Below, in pieces: positions 1 to 7,143 of a DNA stretch of 8,676 bases (positions within the stretch are counted from its first letter, which is position 1; each line of letters opens with the position of its first letter). The notes below the pieces were generated by a model. That model did not search any database and was not told the DNA's origin. It worked only from the letters and a program-made list of their open reading frames with translations. The position numbers were made by a program, and so were the translations under genes. The stretch is from Endomicrobiia bacterium (GTDB lineage Bacteria > Elusimicrobiota > Endomicrobiia > PHAN01): the NCBI GenBank assembly GCA_030018875.1, contig JASEHK010000050.1, forward strand, positions 1 through 8,676. Direction: 5' to 3'.

Positions 1-2279
1 CCGAATCGTGGTTTCAGAGAGCCAGTTACAAAGAGGCCGCCGCGGAGTTCAGGAGTCTTTTATCATCCTACCCGGGGTCGTCGTCGAGGGCGCTGGCGCA
101 GTTTCGCGTGGGAGAGATTCTACTTAGGGCCAATAATCCCGCCGATTCCCGACGGGAACTTGAAAAAATTCTCGCCGACGCGAGTATGTCGCCCGAGTTC
201 AAATCCAAGGCCCTTTATATGATAGCGGAAAGCCACTATCAACAGAAAAACTACCGTCTCGCCTTAAAATATTATAAAAGGATAATCGAAGATTTCGCCC
301 GCGCCCCCGAAGCGCCACAGGCGCGGCTGGGGCTCGCCTGGTGCAGCCTCGGCGAGCGCGATTATCAGGCGGCGCGAGCGGCGTTTTCGTCGTTTGCCGC
401 AAAATATCCGCGCCACGCCTCGACGGCGGATGCGGTCTATCTTGCCGCCGTTTGCGTATATCTCGACGGCAACAGAGACCATACCCTCTGGGCCGCGGCG
501 ACATCGGCATTTGCCGGCTTCATAAAGACCTACCCGCGCTCGCAGCACGCCGCCGCCGCATATTATTACACCGGCCATGCGCGATTCAACGCCGCGGATT
601 ATCCGTCGGCCGCCGAGATATTTAAATCATTCGCGAAAAAATATCCGTCGAGCGGGCTTAAAGAGTTCGCCGATTTTATGGCGGCGGAGTGCCTCTTTAA
701 GACCGCGGAATACGACCTCGCGCGCAAGAATTACTCCGAGTTCGTCGAGCGATATCCGTCGTCTGGCCTAGCCGACGACGCCTATTACAAAATCGCGCTA
801 TGCTATTCCAAGAGAATGGATATGGCGCTCGCGGCCTCGGTGCTTGAAGACGTCGCCGCCAAGTTCCCCTCGACGGAAACCGCGCTCAACGCGCGCATGG
901 CGCTTGCCGAAGTGCTTTTCGCCCAGGGCAAAAAAACCGAAGCCTTCGCCGCGCTCAAAGATGCGTCTTCTCGGCATCGTTCGGTCGCTGCGGGGTTCCT
1001 GATAGCGTCCCAGACGGCATCCCTTTACGCCAAGGCCGGCGATTGGCAAAACGCCGCGACCTTTTACGAATTCGCGCTGAGTAGCGCGTCCGCTCCGACG
1101 GAAGCGCGCGAAGACACCGCGCTCGCCTATAGCGTTTGTCTCGTCAATCTCAGCCGCCGCGAGGATGCTCGCAAGACGCTCGCGCAAATTTCCTTATCGG
1201 AAAGATCCGTCATGAGAGCCGAGGCCATGTTCCGTCTGGCTGAAGCCGATTACGACGAGCGTGATTCTGCCTCGGCAACTTCGCGCTACGAAAAAATAAT
1301 CGCGGATTATCCGTCGTCGCGGCCGGCGCCGCACGCTATGTTTCGCCTCGGAGACATCGCCCGCGGCCGCGGCGACCGCGCCAAGGCTTACGAAATATGG
1401 GCTGAGCTCGTTCAGAAATATCCGTATTCTCCCGTCGGAGCGCAGACTATGTGTGAGGTGGCGCAGTATTTGAGGGAAAACAAAAAGTATGACAAGGCGC
1501 TCGCCGTTTATTCCAAGATAGAATCGGCGTATGCTTACACGGACATCGCCCGAAGCGCCGCCCTTGCGTCGGCGGGGATACATCGGGACGCCGGCAATTC
1601 CGGCCTTGCCGTCGAGAAATACGAAAAAATAATCGCCGCTTCGCCTTCCGTGCCCGTTATGGCTGAGGCCGCGTTCGCCCTGGCGGAGATAAAGGCGGAT
1701 CGTTCGGACGGCGCCGCGGGCTCTTCATTGTCCAAAAAATCGCGCGTGGCATCCGAGTTCCTTAAAGTCGCCGCCGATTATCCCGATACGGATTTCGCCG
1801 CCACGGCCACGATGCGGGCCGCCGAGATATACGGCATCGCCGGAGAGCGGGCGCTCGCCGAAGAAATGAAAGGCCGCCTGTTGGCGCGTTATCCGTCGAG
1901 CGAGCCGTCCGCGCGCATCGCGGTGGAGGCGGCTCGCGTCAAAATGGATTCGCGGGACTATCGAGCCGCCGTGGACGTACTCGGACCGGCCGCGTCGGGA
2001 CGCTCGGAGCAGTCCGCCATCGCCCAGAAAATGATAGGCGATTGTTATTTCCTGATGTCGCGATACTCCGAGGCCGTCGTGGAATATCTCAAGACCGCGT
2101 ACCTTTTCAGAAACTATGAAGCCGTCGCCTCAGAGGCTCAGTTTCTGGCGGCCAAGTCTCTTGAACTTAAAAAAGACCGTCGGGAAGCCGTCAACGCTTA
2201 CCGCCGCACGGTGAATTTCTTCCCGGGCACTCTCTGGGCCGCCGAGGCCGACGTCCGCATCAAAGAACTCGCGAAGTAA
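1..2279 (+). CDS. Large tetratricopeptide-repeat (TPR) protein, 5' end outside the window
   Basis: The frame is open from the window edge (first full codon at base 3) to TAA at 2277-2279, giving 758 visible residues. A GTG at 108 could be read as a start, but the 35 codons before it already read as TPR sequence (A-x-x-x-F-R-S-L-L-S-S-Y-P-G-S), so the true start lies upstream. The protein is a chain of roughly a dozen helix-turn-helix repeats of about 35-40 residues, many ending in a Y-P-S-S-type turn (for example near bases 645, 755, 1305 and 1890), with the TPR pattern of A-x-x-x-Y followed by paired small residues. This style matches the TPR_6/YbgF/BamD-like group, usually periplasmic or envelope scaffolds. 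The signal peptide is not visible, so location is inferred from the neighbours: an outer-membrane barrel gene 54 bases downstream and then an ExbB-type gene. TPR proteins carry no catalytic motif, so the binding partner is unknown. Arginine codons are mostly CGN and G+C is high. Confidence 0.9.
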   Translation, partial: ESWFQRASYKEAAAEFRSLLSSYPGSSSRALAQFRVGEILLRANNPADSRRELEKILADASMSPEFKSKALYMIAESHYQQKNYRLALKYYKRIIEDFARAPEAPQARLGLAWCSLGERDYQAARAAFSSFAAKYPRHASTADAVYLAAVCVYLDGNRDHTLWAAATSAFAGFIKTYPRSQHAAAAYYYTGHARFNAADYPSAAEIFKSFAKKYPSSGLKEFADFMAAECLFKTAEYDLARKNYSEFVERYPSSGLADDAYYKIALCYSKRMDMALAASVLEDVAAKFPSTETALNARMALAEVLFAQGKKTEAFAALKDASSRHRSVAAGFLIASQTASLYAKAGDWQNAATFYEFALSSASAPTEAREDTALAYSVCLVNLSRREDARKTLAQISLSERSVMRAEAMFRLAEADYDERDSASATSRYEKIIADYPSSRPAPHAMFRLGDIARGRGDRAKAYEIWAELVQKYPYSPVGAQTMCEVAQYLRENKKYDKALAVYSKIESAYAYTDIARSAALASAGIHRDAGNSGLAVEKYEKIIAASPSVPVMAEAAFALAEIKADRSDGAAGSSLSKKSRVASEFLKVAADYPDTDFAATATMRAAEIYGIAGERALAEEMKGRLLARYPSSEPSARIAVEAARVKMDSRDYRAAVDVLGPAASGRSEQSAIAQKMIGDCYFLMSRYSEAVVEYLKTAYLFRNYEAVASEAQFLAAKSLELKKDRREAVNAYRRTVNFFPGTLWAAEADVRIKELAK

Positions 2280-2333
2280 TTTAAGTTCCAAGAAAAAATA
2301 TCCATCGCTGTCTTTTATCCACCGCATACAAAA

Positions 2334-3920
2334 ATGATGTTAAATAAAATCGTTAATATTATTCATAACCCGATTATCCTGCGCATAGTCCCGCGGTTTT
2401 TTTTTCGAAAAAAAACCGCCCCCCGTCTTTGCCTTTTTATCATCGCCGCCGTTCTTTTTTTATTTACCGCAAACGCCTTTACCGACGACAAAGAACCTGT
2501 AAACGTCTCCGAGCCGGTCTTCCGCGAATCTCCTGTGGCGATAGAACAGCAGGGCGACGTCAGCATCGCCGAGCCGCCGTTGAGAAAACAGACATTCATA
2601 CCGGATTCGCCGCAATTTGGCCTTCCCGACATTCCGAACATCTATTCTTCCGTCGTGCCCGTCGAGGTCGAGCGACGGCTGGATTTCGACTGGCGCGCCG
2701 GCAATTACTATTCGAACTCATCCGCCTTAACGTACTTGGGCTCCACCGGCGCCGCGCGTTTGGACATCTCGGTCGCGGCGCTATCATCCCGCGGCCAGGC
2801 CGCCGACGGCAGATTATCGCGCCGCGCGCAGAGTTTCCGCGCCGCCTACGCCGACCGCTCATCGTCGCGATTTTCGTTGGACATTGACGCGGACGTTTCC
2901 GGAAAATCCGTCTGGACTTTGGAGAGGACTTTCGCCGCTTTCGGCGGCGCCGTAAAATATCATCCCGCCGACGGAGCGATATTGTCGGCGCGCGCTTCGT
3001 CCCAGAACATCGCGTCGCGACCTTCCGCGTCGGATATTCCGACGGAGGCTACGTACGGCGATTTAGCCGCCGAAGCGCGTTTCATGCCCGACGCCGACAC
3101 TGATATTTACGTCGGCGGCACGTTCTTTGACGGCAATGCTCTTGCCTCAAAAGATTTTTCGACGGCGGCGGCGGGTATTGACCGGGTTGTTTTCGATAAG
3201 GCATTGTTGTCGGCGGAAGCCGGAAACGAGGGCGGCCGGCCGCATTCCGCGCTCTCGGCCACGCTCATTGTGGCCGACGGCTACAGAGTCTTTGTTTCCC
3301 GCCGCAGCGGATATCAAATCATAAAACCCGCCGATGTGTTTCCCGACGGTCTTTTCGTTTCCGCGCCTTCCGGGTTTTCGTGGGCATATCCGGAGCTCGT
3401 CGCGTTTTCTTTCGGGGCAGAATGCGCCGGCCGTTCCCGTACATCCGCCCGCGCCCGATACACTCTGCGGGAAATTAAAAATCACTTCTATCTGGCGGCC
3501 TCGTCCTCGTCGGCAAAACTCGAGCCGGCATATCTTGGCCGCGTTGACGTTCCGGTCGTTTCCGCCGAGATAAAACAGCGTCTCGGCGATTTTGAATTGG
3601 ATATCGGATTTTTATACAATACCGGCGAGCCGGCCTCTGGTTTTCCGAAGATAAAAACTTCATCAAGACTCGGTTACGCGACGAAAAACATTTCATCCGG
3701 ACTGACTCATACCGTCGAGACGGACAGGTTTTTCGGCGTTTCGGCCGGCTCGAAAGCCGCCGACATTTTTCTGGCCGCCGCGGACGCCGAAATCAGACTT
3801 GCCCCCGGTCTTTCCGCGCTTGCCTCGATTCGCAATATATTTTCGACGTCCGTCGAAATCCAGCCGGGATTCATCTCGGATAAACCCGAATATCTTTTGG
3901 GCGTCAGGGCGTCGTTTTAG
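2334..3920 (+). CDS. Predicted outer-membrane beta-barrel protein, TonB-dependent-receptor-like barrel without a plug domain
   Basis: 528 residues. The N-terminus has a long basic n-region (R-F-F-F-R-K-K at 21-27), a hydrophobic core at about 32-46 (L-C-L-F-I-I-A-A-V-L-F-L-F) and an A-N-A signal-peptidase-like site at 46-48. Residues 49-110 are acidic and proline-rich. From about 115 to the end the chain alternates polar and hydrophobic residues in short strands and closes with Y-L-L-G-V-R-A-S-F, a terminal Phe typical of BAM-inserted barrels. The final N-I-F-S-T-S-V-E-I-Q-P-G-F segment resembles the last strands of TonB-dependent receptors. No plug domain is evident, and 528 residues is short for a receptor (usually 600-900). 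ATG at 2334 and ATG at 2337 are both possible starts, and neither has a good Shine-Dalgarno site; no other standard start precedes the hydrophobic core. The gene sits between the TPR gene and the ExbB-type gene. Its ligand is unknown; a transporter, adhesin or structural barrel are alternatives. Confidence 0.75.
   Translation: MMLNKIVNIIHNPIILRIVPRFFFRKKTAPRLCLFIIAAVLFLFTANAFTDDKEPVNVSEPVFRESPVAIEQQGDVSIAEPPLRKQTFIPDSPQFGLPDIPNIYSSVVPVEVERRLDFDWRAGNYYSNSSALTYLGSTGAARLDISVAALSSRGQAADGRLSRRAQSFRAAYADRSSSRFSLDIDADVSGKSVWTLERTFAAFGGAVKYHPADGAILSARASSQNIASRPSASDIPTEATYGDLAAEARFMPDADTDIYVGGTFFDGNALASKDFSTAAAGIDRVVFDKALLSAEAGNEGGRPHSALSATLIVADGYRVFVSRRSGYQIIKPADVFPDGLFVSAPSGFSWAYPELVAFSFGAECAGRSRTSARARYTLREIKNHFYLAASSSSAKLEPAYLGRVDVPVVSAEIKQRLGDFELDIGFLYNTGEPASGFPKIKTSSRLGYATKNISSGLTHTVETDRFFGVSAGSKAADIFLAAADAEIRLAPGLSALASIRNIFSTSVEIQPGFISDKPEYLLGVRASF
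2393..2419. repeat. Palindrome built on T9 and A8 homopolymer tracts inside the signal-peptide coding region
   Basis: GCGG at 2393-2396 is followed by nine T (2397-2405), CG, eight A (2408-2415) and CCGC at 2416-2419. The arms are inverted repeats apart from one extra T. The element lies in codons 20-29 of the barrel gene and encodes the R-F-F-F-R-K-K-T stretch just before the hydrophobic core. Homopolymer runs of this length can slip during replication, and a change of one base would shift the frame ahead of the whole mature protein. The palindrome is directly visible; a switching role is inference. Confidence 0.6.
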
Positions 3921-3926
3921 AGGAGA
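3921..3926 (+). promoter_or_regulatory. Ribosome binding site of the ExbB-type gene
   Basis: AGGAG at 3921-3925 begins directly after the TAG of the barrel gene (3918-3920) and sits 5 bases before ATG 3931. It fixes that start and indicates co-transcription, possibly translational coupling, with the barrel gene. Confidence 0.75.
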
Positions 3927-3930
3927 ATAA

Positions 3931-4530
3931 ATGTTCGATTACATATTTAAGGGCGGTTTCATGATGGTGCCGCTGATCGCATCCTCGGTGATAGCGCTGG
4001 CCATAATCATAGACCGCCTGATATTTTTCCACCGTATTTCCGACGATGAGCGGCTTTTGATGGCGCAATTGACAAAAGAAATAAAAAATGGAAACTATGA
4101 CGGCGCGATAAGCGTTTGTTCCCGTCACCCGAGCCCCGTGGCCAACATTTTGGCCGCCGCCATCCGCAAATTTGCGCACAGCCGCCAGGACATTGAAAGC
4201 GCCATCGAAAAAGAGGCCGTAAACGAGATACCAAAAGTGGAAAGATACATCCCGGGGCTCGCTGTGATAGCGTCGGTGTCTACGCTTATGGGTTTCACCG
4301 GAACCGTCACGGGAATGATACGCGCTTTCGGCGATATAGCGTCGCGCGGCGTCTCTTCGCCGGCAGTCGTCGCAAGCGGTATTTCCGAGGCGCTCATCAC
4401 CACGGCGACCGGACTTATAATAGCGATTCCGACGATGCTTTTTTATCATTATTTCACATACAGAGTTTCCCGGTTGACGCTTGAAGTCGAAAAATGCACG
4501 AACGAACTTTTGGAAATTAAACCAAAATAA
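3931..4530 (+). CDS. MotA/TolQ/ExbB-family proton channel subunit
   Basis: 199 residues, inner membrane. Family members form a pentameric channel around an ExbD/TolR dimer and use the proton-motive force to drive TonB or TolA. Three membrane segments are visible: about 11-33 (M-M-V-P-L-I-A-S-S-V), 107-133 and 152-175, with the family's large cytoplasmic loop between the first two. The second holds G-F-T-G-T-V-T-G, where T125 matches E. coli ExbB T148. The third holds G-I-S-E-A-L-I-T-T-A-T-G-L, where E153 and T158 match E. coli E176 and T181, so the channel residues appear intact. It is shorter than E. coli ExbB (244) or TolQ (230). The gene starts 10 bases after the barrel gene behind a clear Shine-Dalgarno site. 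ExbB and TolQ cannot be told apart from this sequence; context with a TonB-receptor-like barrel leans to ExbB. No ExbD/TolR gene follows, which is unusual. Confidence 0.92.
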   Translation: MFDYIFKGGFMMVPLIASSVIALAIIIDRLIFFHRISDDERLLMAQLTKEIKNGNYDGAISVCSRHPSPVANILAAAIRKFAHSRQDIESAIEKEAVNEIPKVERYIPGLAVIASVSTLMGFTGTVTGMIRAFGDIASRGVSSPAVVASGISEALITTATGLIIAIPTMLFYHYFTYRVSRLTLEVEKCTNELLEIKPK

Positions 4531-4543
4531 GAATGGATTCGCG

Positions 4544-4580
4544 CGTTCTGCCGCCGCTTCCGGCGGCTACGGGCGGAACG
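4544..4580 (+). promoter_or_regulatory. GC-rich hairpin in the leader of the flavo-Fe-S enzyme gene
   Basis: An inner perfect 7-bp stem, GCCGCCG at 4550-4556 with CGGCGGC at 4561-4567, closes a CTTC loop. An outer 5-bp stem, CGTTC at 4544-4548 with GAACG at 4576-4580, encloses it with an asymmetric internal loop. The structure ends just before the AGGAG (4584-4588) of the ATG at 4594. There is no U-tract, so it is not a standard intrinsic terminator; it could be an RNA processing or attenuation element separating this gene from the envelope operon, or chance in GC-rich DNA. Confidence 0.35.
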
Positions 4581-4593
4581 AACAGGAGACAAG

Positions 4594-7089
4594 ATGACGG
4601 ACAAAAATGAAAAAATGTTTCTGACGGACGCGCAGTTGAAAAACGAGTTTGCCAAGTGCGAGTTCTGTGAAGAGAAGACCTGTAAAACCGCCTGCCCCGC
4701 TGATTGTTCGGCGGCCGATTTCATAATGGCTGCGCATGTTTTTGGCGACTCCGACATAAAGCGTTCCGCAGCTCAAATCATGAAAAATAATCCGCTCGGC
4801 GGCGTCTGCGGAATGGTCTGCCCCGACAGATTCTGCATGGACGCATGCGTCCATAAAAAATTCGACTCCGCCGTCAACATTCCCGCCGTTCAGGCGACGC
4901 TCGTCAAAAAAGCAAGAGACCTCGGCGGCATATCCGGCTTTGCCAAACCGGCCCCCAACGGTAAAAAAATCGCCGTCGTCGGATCGGGGCCCGCGGGGCT
5001 CGGCGCGGCCGCCGTCCTCGCCTCGCTCGGATATAAAGTTGATATCTTCGAAAAAGAAAAACTCGCGGGCGGTATGTGCAATCTTATACCCGAATACCGT
5101 CTTGAGCGCGAGATGCTCAAAGAAGACATGAAATTTCTTGCCTCGCTCGGAGACATCGAGATAAAATTAAACTCGCCGGTGGAAAATCCCGAATCCCTTT
5201 TGGCGAAGGGCTACGCCGCCGTTGTGGCGGCGACGGGTCTGACCGAGCCGCTGAAAATGGGCATAGAAAACGAGAACCTTGCCGTCGCCGGACTCGACTA
5301 TCTCAAAGATTCGAAAAAATACAAACTTTCCGGCAAAGTCGCGGTAATCGGAGGGGGCGCCACCGCCGCCGACTGCGCGATGACCGCCAAATTAAACGGC
5401 GCGGCCGCCGTCGAGATGTTCGCTCTTGAAAAAATTGGCGAGATGCCTCTTACTCCGAGGGAAATGGGCGAACTTTTGGAAAACGGCATAGAAATATCCG
5501 GAAGGACGAAAGTCGTTTCCATCGCGGGAAAAGACGGCAAGGTCGCAGGTCTTAAAACCGTGAAAGTATCGCTTCCCCCGGGCAAAAAATTCGGCCTGCG
5601 CGACCTGTCGGACGTCGCCGGAACCGAGCAGACCCGCTCGGACGTCTCGTCGGTAATCATAGCCATAGGCGCCCGCGCCAAAAAGGAAAGGTCGTCGAAC
5701 CCCGCCGTCGTCTACGCGGGCGACTGCATCGAAGGGCCCACCACCGTCGTCGAAGCCGTCGCCGCCGGCAAAAACGCCGCGCTGGAAGTCGCCGCCATCG
5801 TCGGCGGCAAAAAGAAGCCGTCCGTCGAGAAGAATGTTAAGAGCGACGCCGTCCTCGCCGGATACGTTCACGCGCCCGTATCTCTTGAGACGGACTTCTT
5901 CGGCAGAAAAATCTCCACCCCGTTTCTCTTGTCCGCCGCGCCTCCCTCCGACGGATACGACCAGATGAAAAAGGCCTACGAGGCCGGCTGGTCGGGCGGC
6001 ATAATGAAGACCGCCTTCGACAACGTTGCGATACATATTCCGGGCGAATATATGTTTGCCTTCAATGAAACGACCTACGCCAACTGCGACAACGTTTCCG
6101 GACATCCTATGGACAGGGTGTGCAAGGAAATTCAAAAACTCGTCAAAGAATATCCCGACCGTCTGACGATGGCCTCCACCGGCGGCCCCGTTACGGGTAA
6201 TGACGCGACGGATAAAAAGGGCTGGCAGGCAAACACCAAAAAACTCGAATCGTCGGGAGTAATGGGAATAGAGTATTCGCTTTCCTGCCCTCAGGGAGGC
6301 GACGGCACCGAGGGCGATATCGTCTCCCAGAACGCGGCGCTGACGGCGAAAATAATTGATTGGATAATGGAAGTCGGCGACCCCGAAATTCCAAAACTCT
6401 TCAAATTAACGGCGGCCGTTACTTCAATCGTTCCGATAGCAAACGCCATCAAAAAGGTCTTTGCCAAGTACCCGAACAAAAAAGCGGGCATCACGCTGGC
6501 CAACACTTTCCCGACGATGGCCTTCCGCGCCGGCTCAAAGAAAGAATGGGAAGAGGGCATCGTCGTCGGAATGAGCGGCGAAGGCGTTACGCCTATAAGT
6601 TATCTTACGCTTGCGAACGTCTCGTCTCTGGGTGTTGCCGTCTCCGGCAATGGCGGCCCGATGGACTACAAAGCCGCGATGAACTTCCTCGCCCTCGGCG
6701 TAAAGACGGTGCAGTTCTGCACGATAGCGACAAAGCACGGCTATGGGGTTTTCGACGAGCTTGTCAGCGGCACGAGCCATCTGATGAAGGAGCGCGGAAT
6801 TAAGTCCATAAAAGAACTTATCGGCATCGCGCTGCCCAAACCCATCACCGGATTTATGGAACTCACGCCGGTCAAAAAAATCTCGGCTTGCGACACGGAT
6901 GTCTGCCTCATTTGCGGCAACTGCTCGCGCTGCCCCTATCAGGCGATAACTCTCGACGAAAAAAGACACCCCGTGACCGACGCGGCGAAATGTATCGGTT
7001 GCAGCATCTGCGTCCAGAAATGTTTCTCGGGAGCGCTTTCAATGCGCGACAGAACGGCCGAGGAAACAGCCGCGTTGAAAGAGGACTGA
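4594..7089 (+). CDS. Single-chain dihydropyrimidine-dehydrogenase-like oxidoreductase (fused PreT-PreA type, FAD/FMN/4 Fe-S)
   Basis: 831 residues, cytosolic, start set by AGGAG at 4584-4588. DPD passes electrons from NAD(P)H through FAD and Fe-S clusters to FMN, which reduces the pyrimidine. Domains in order: N-terminal Fe-S helical domain 1-110, with ligands C22, C25, C30, C34 and C76, C81, C85 plus Q100, matching the unusual Gln ligand (Q156) of mammalian DPD; FAD domain with G130-x-G132-x-x-G135 and E153; NAD(P)H domain with G-G-G-A-T-A-A-D at 253-260; FMN TIM barrel from about 431 with K472, catalytic C565 in L-S-C-P, K604, N637-T638 and G687-G688; C-terminal 2[4Fe-4S] ferredoxin with C771, C774, C777, C780 and C800, C803, C806, C810. 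It is far shorter than mammalian DPD (1025), mostly from a shorter N-terminus and a shorter linker before the ferredoxin. Enteric bacteria split the same enzyme into PreT and PreA. Substrate-site and cofactor-site substitutions (see findings) leave the true reaction open. No pyrimidine-catabolism neighbours are present. Confidence 0.85.
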   Translation: MTDKNEKMFLTDAQLKNEFAKCEFCEEKTCKTACPADCSAADFIMAAHVFGDSDIKRSAAQIMKNNPLGGVCGMVCPDRFCMDACVHKKFDSAVNIPAVQATLVKKARDLGGISGFAKPAPNGKKIAVVGSGPAGLGAAAVLASLGYKVDIFEKEKLAGGMCNLIPEYRLEREMLKEDMKFLASLGDIEIKLNSPVENPESLLAKGYAAVVAATGLTEPLKMGIENENLAVAGLDYLKDSKKYKLSGKVAVIGGGATAADCAMTAKLNGAAAVEMFALEKIGEMPLTPREMGELLENGIEISGRTKVVSIAGKDGKVAGLKTVKVSLPPGKKFGLRDLSDVAGTEQTRSDVSSVIIAIGARAKKERSSNPAVVYAGDCIEGPTTVVEAVAAGKNAALEVAAIVGGKKKPSVEKNVKSDAVLAGYVHAPVSLETDFFGRKISTPFLLSAAPPSDGYDQMKKAYEAGWSGGIMKTAFDNVAIHIPGEYMFAFNETTYANCDNVSGHPMDRVCKEIQKLVKEYPDRLTMASTGGPVTGNDATDKKGWQANTKKLESSGVMGIEYSLSCPQGGDGTEGDIVSQNAALTAKIIDWIMEVGDPEIPKLFKLTAAVTSIVPIANAIKKVFAKYPNKKAGITLANTFPTMAFRAGSKKEWEEGIVVGMSGEGVTPISYLTLANVSSLGVAVSGNGGPMDYKAAMNFLALGVKTVQFCTIATKHGYGVFDELVSGTSHLMKERGIKSIKELIGIALPKPITGFMELTPVKKISACDTDVCLICGNCSRCPYQAITLDEKRHPVTDAAKCIGCSICVQKCFSGALSMRDRTAEETAALKED

Positions 7090-7101
7090 ATAAATTTTGT
7101 A

Positions 7102-7134
7102 GCGGCGGGATTGCTATCCCGCCTGCCGGCAGGC
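7102..7134. repeat. Tandem hairpin repeat element between the DPD-like gene and the methyltransferase gene
   Basis: Two adjacent structures start about 14 bases after the TGA of the DPD-like gene. The first is an 8-bp stem, GGCGGGAT at 7104-7111 with ATCCCGCC at 7116-7123, and a TGCT loop. The second is a perfect 14-base palindrome, GCCTGCCGGCAGGC at 7121-7134, sharing three bases with the first. No T-run follows on either strand, so it is a poor intrinsic terminator. The form is that of a dispersed intergenic palindromic (REP-like) repeat; copy number in the genome cannot be seen from here. Confidence 0.55.
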
Positions 7135-7143
7135 AAAATAACA

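Noticed and set aside
108..110. GTG at 108 as the start of the TPR protein
   Set aside because: The frame is open to the window edge and the codons before it encode TPR-like sequence, so the gene starts upstream.
600..1900. Recurring TATCCGTCG-type DNA strings
   Set aside because: They are codons for the Y-P-S-S turn that ends successive TPR units, so they reflect protein repeats rather than a DNA element.
2277..2333. Readthrough or frameshift fusion of the TPR and barrel genes
   Set aside because: Both genes share a frame and the 54-base gap has no other stop, but a gap this short is often open by chance, and the barrel gene has its own ATG and signal peptide.
2499..2524. A TonB box in P-V-N-V-S-E-P-V-F of the barrel protein
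   Set aside because: The similarity to known TonB boxes is too weak and no TonB gene is seen.
3904..4449. A 181-residue reverse-strand ORF
   Set aside because: It mirrors the ExbB-type gene and is rich in Arg, His and Tyr with no domain signal.
5392..6135. A 247-residue reverse-strand ORF
   Set aside because: It lies wholly inside the DPD-like gene, whose motifs prove the + frame; its Gly/Arg-rich composition is that of a frame shadow in GC-rich DNA.
6274..6330. Loss of the catalytic Cys of DPD
   Set aside because: At first a downstream Cys of DPD (in G-L-A-C-G-Q) seemed to be replaced by Ser, but the catalytic Cys is the one in L-S-C-P, which is present as C565.
7104..7123. Intrinsic terminator after the DPD-like gene
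   Set aside because: The stem is good but no T-run follows on either strand, so it is listed as a repeat.
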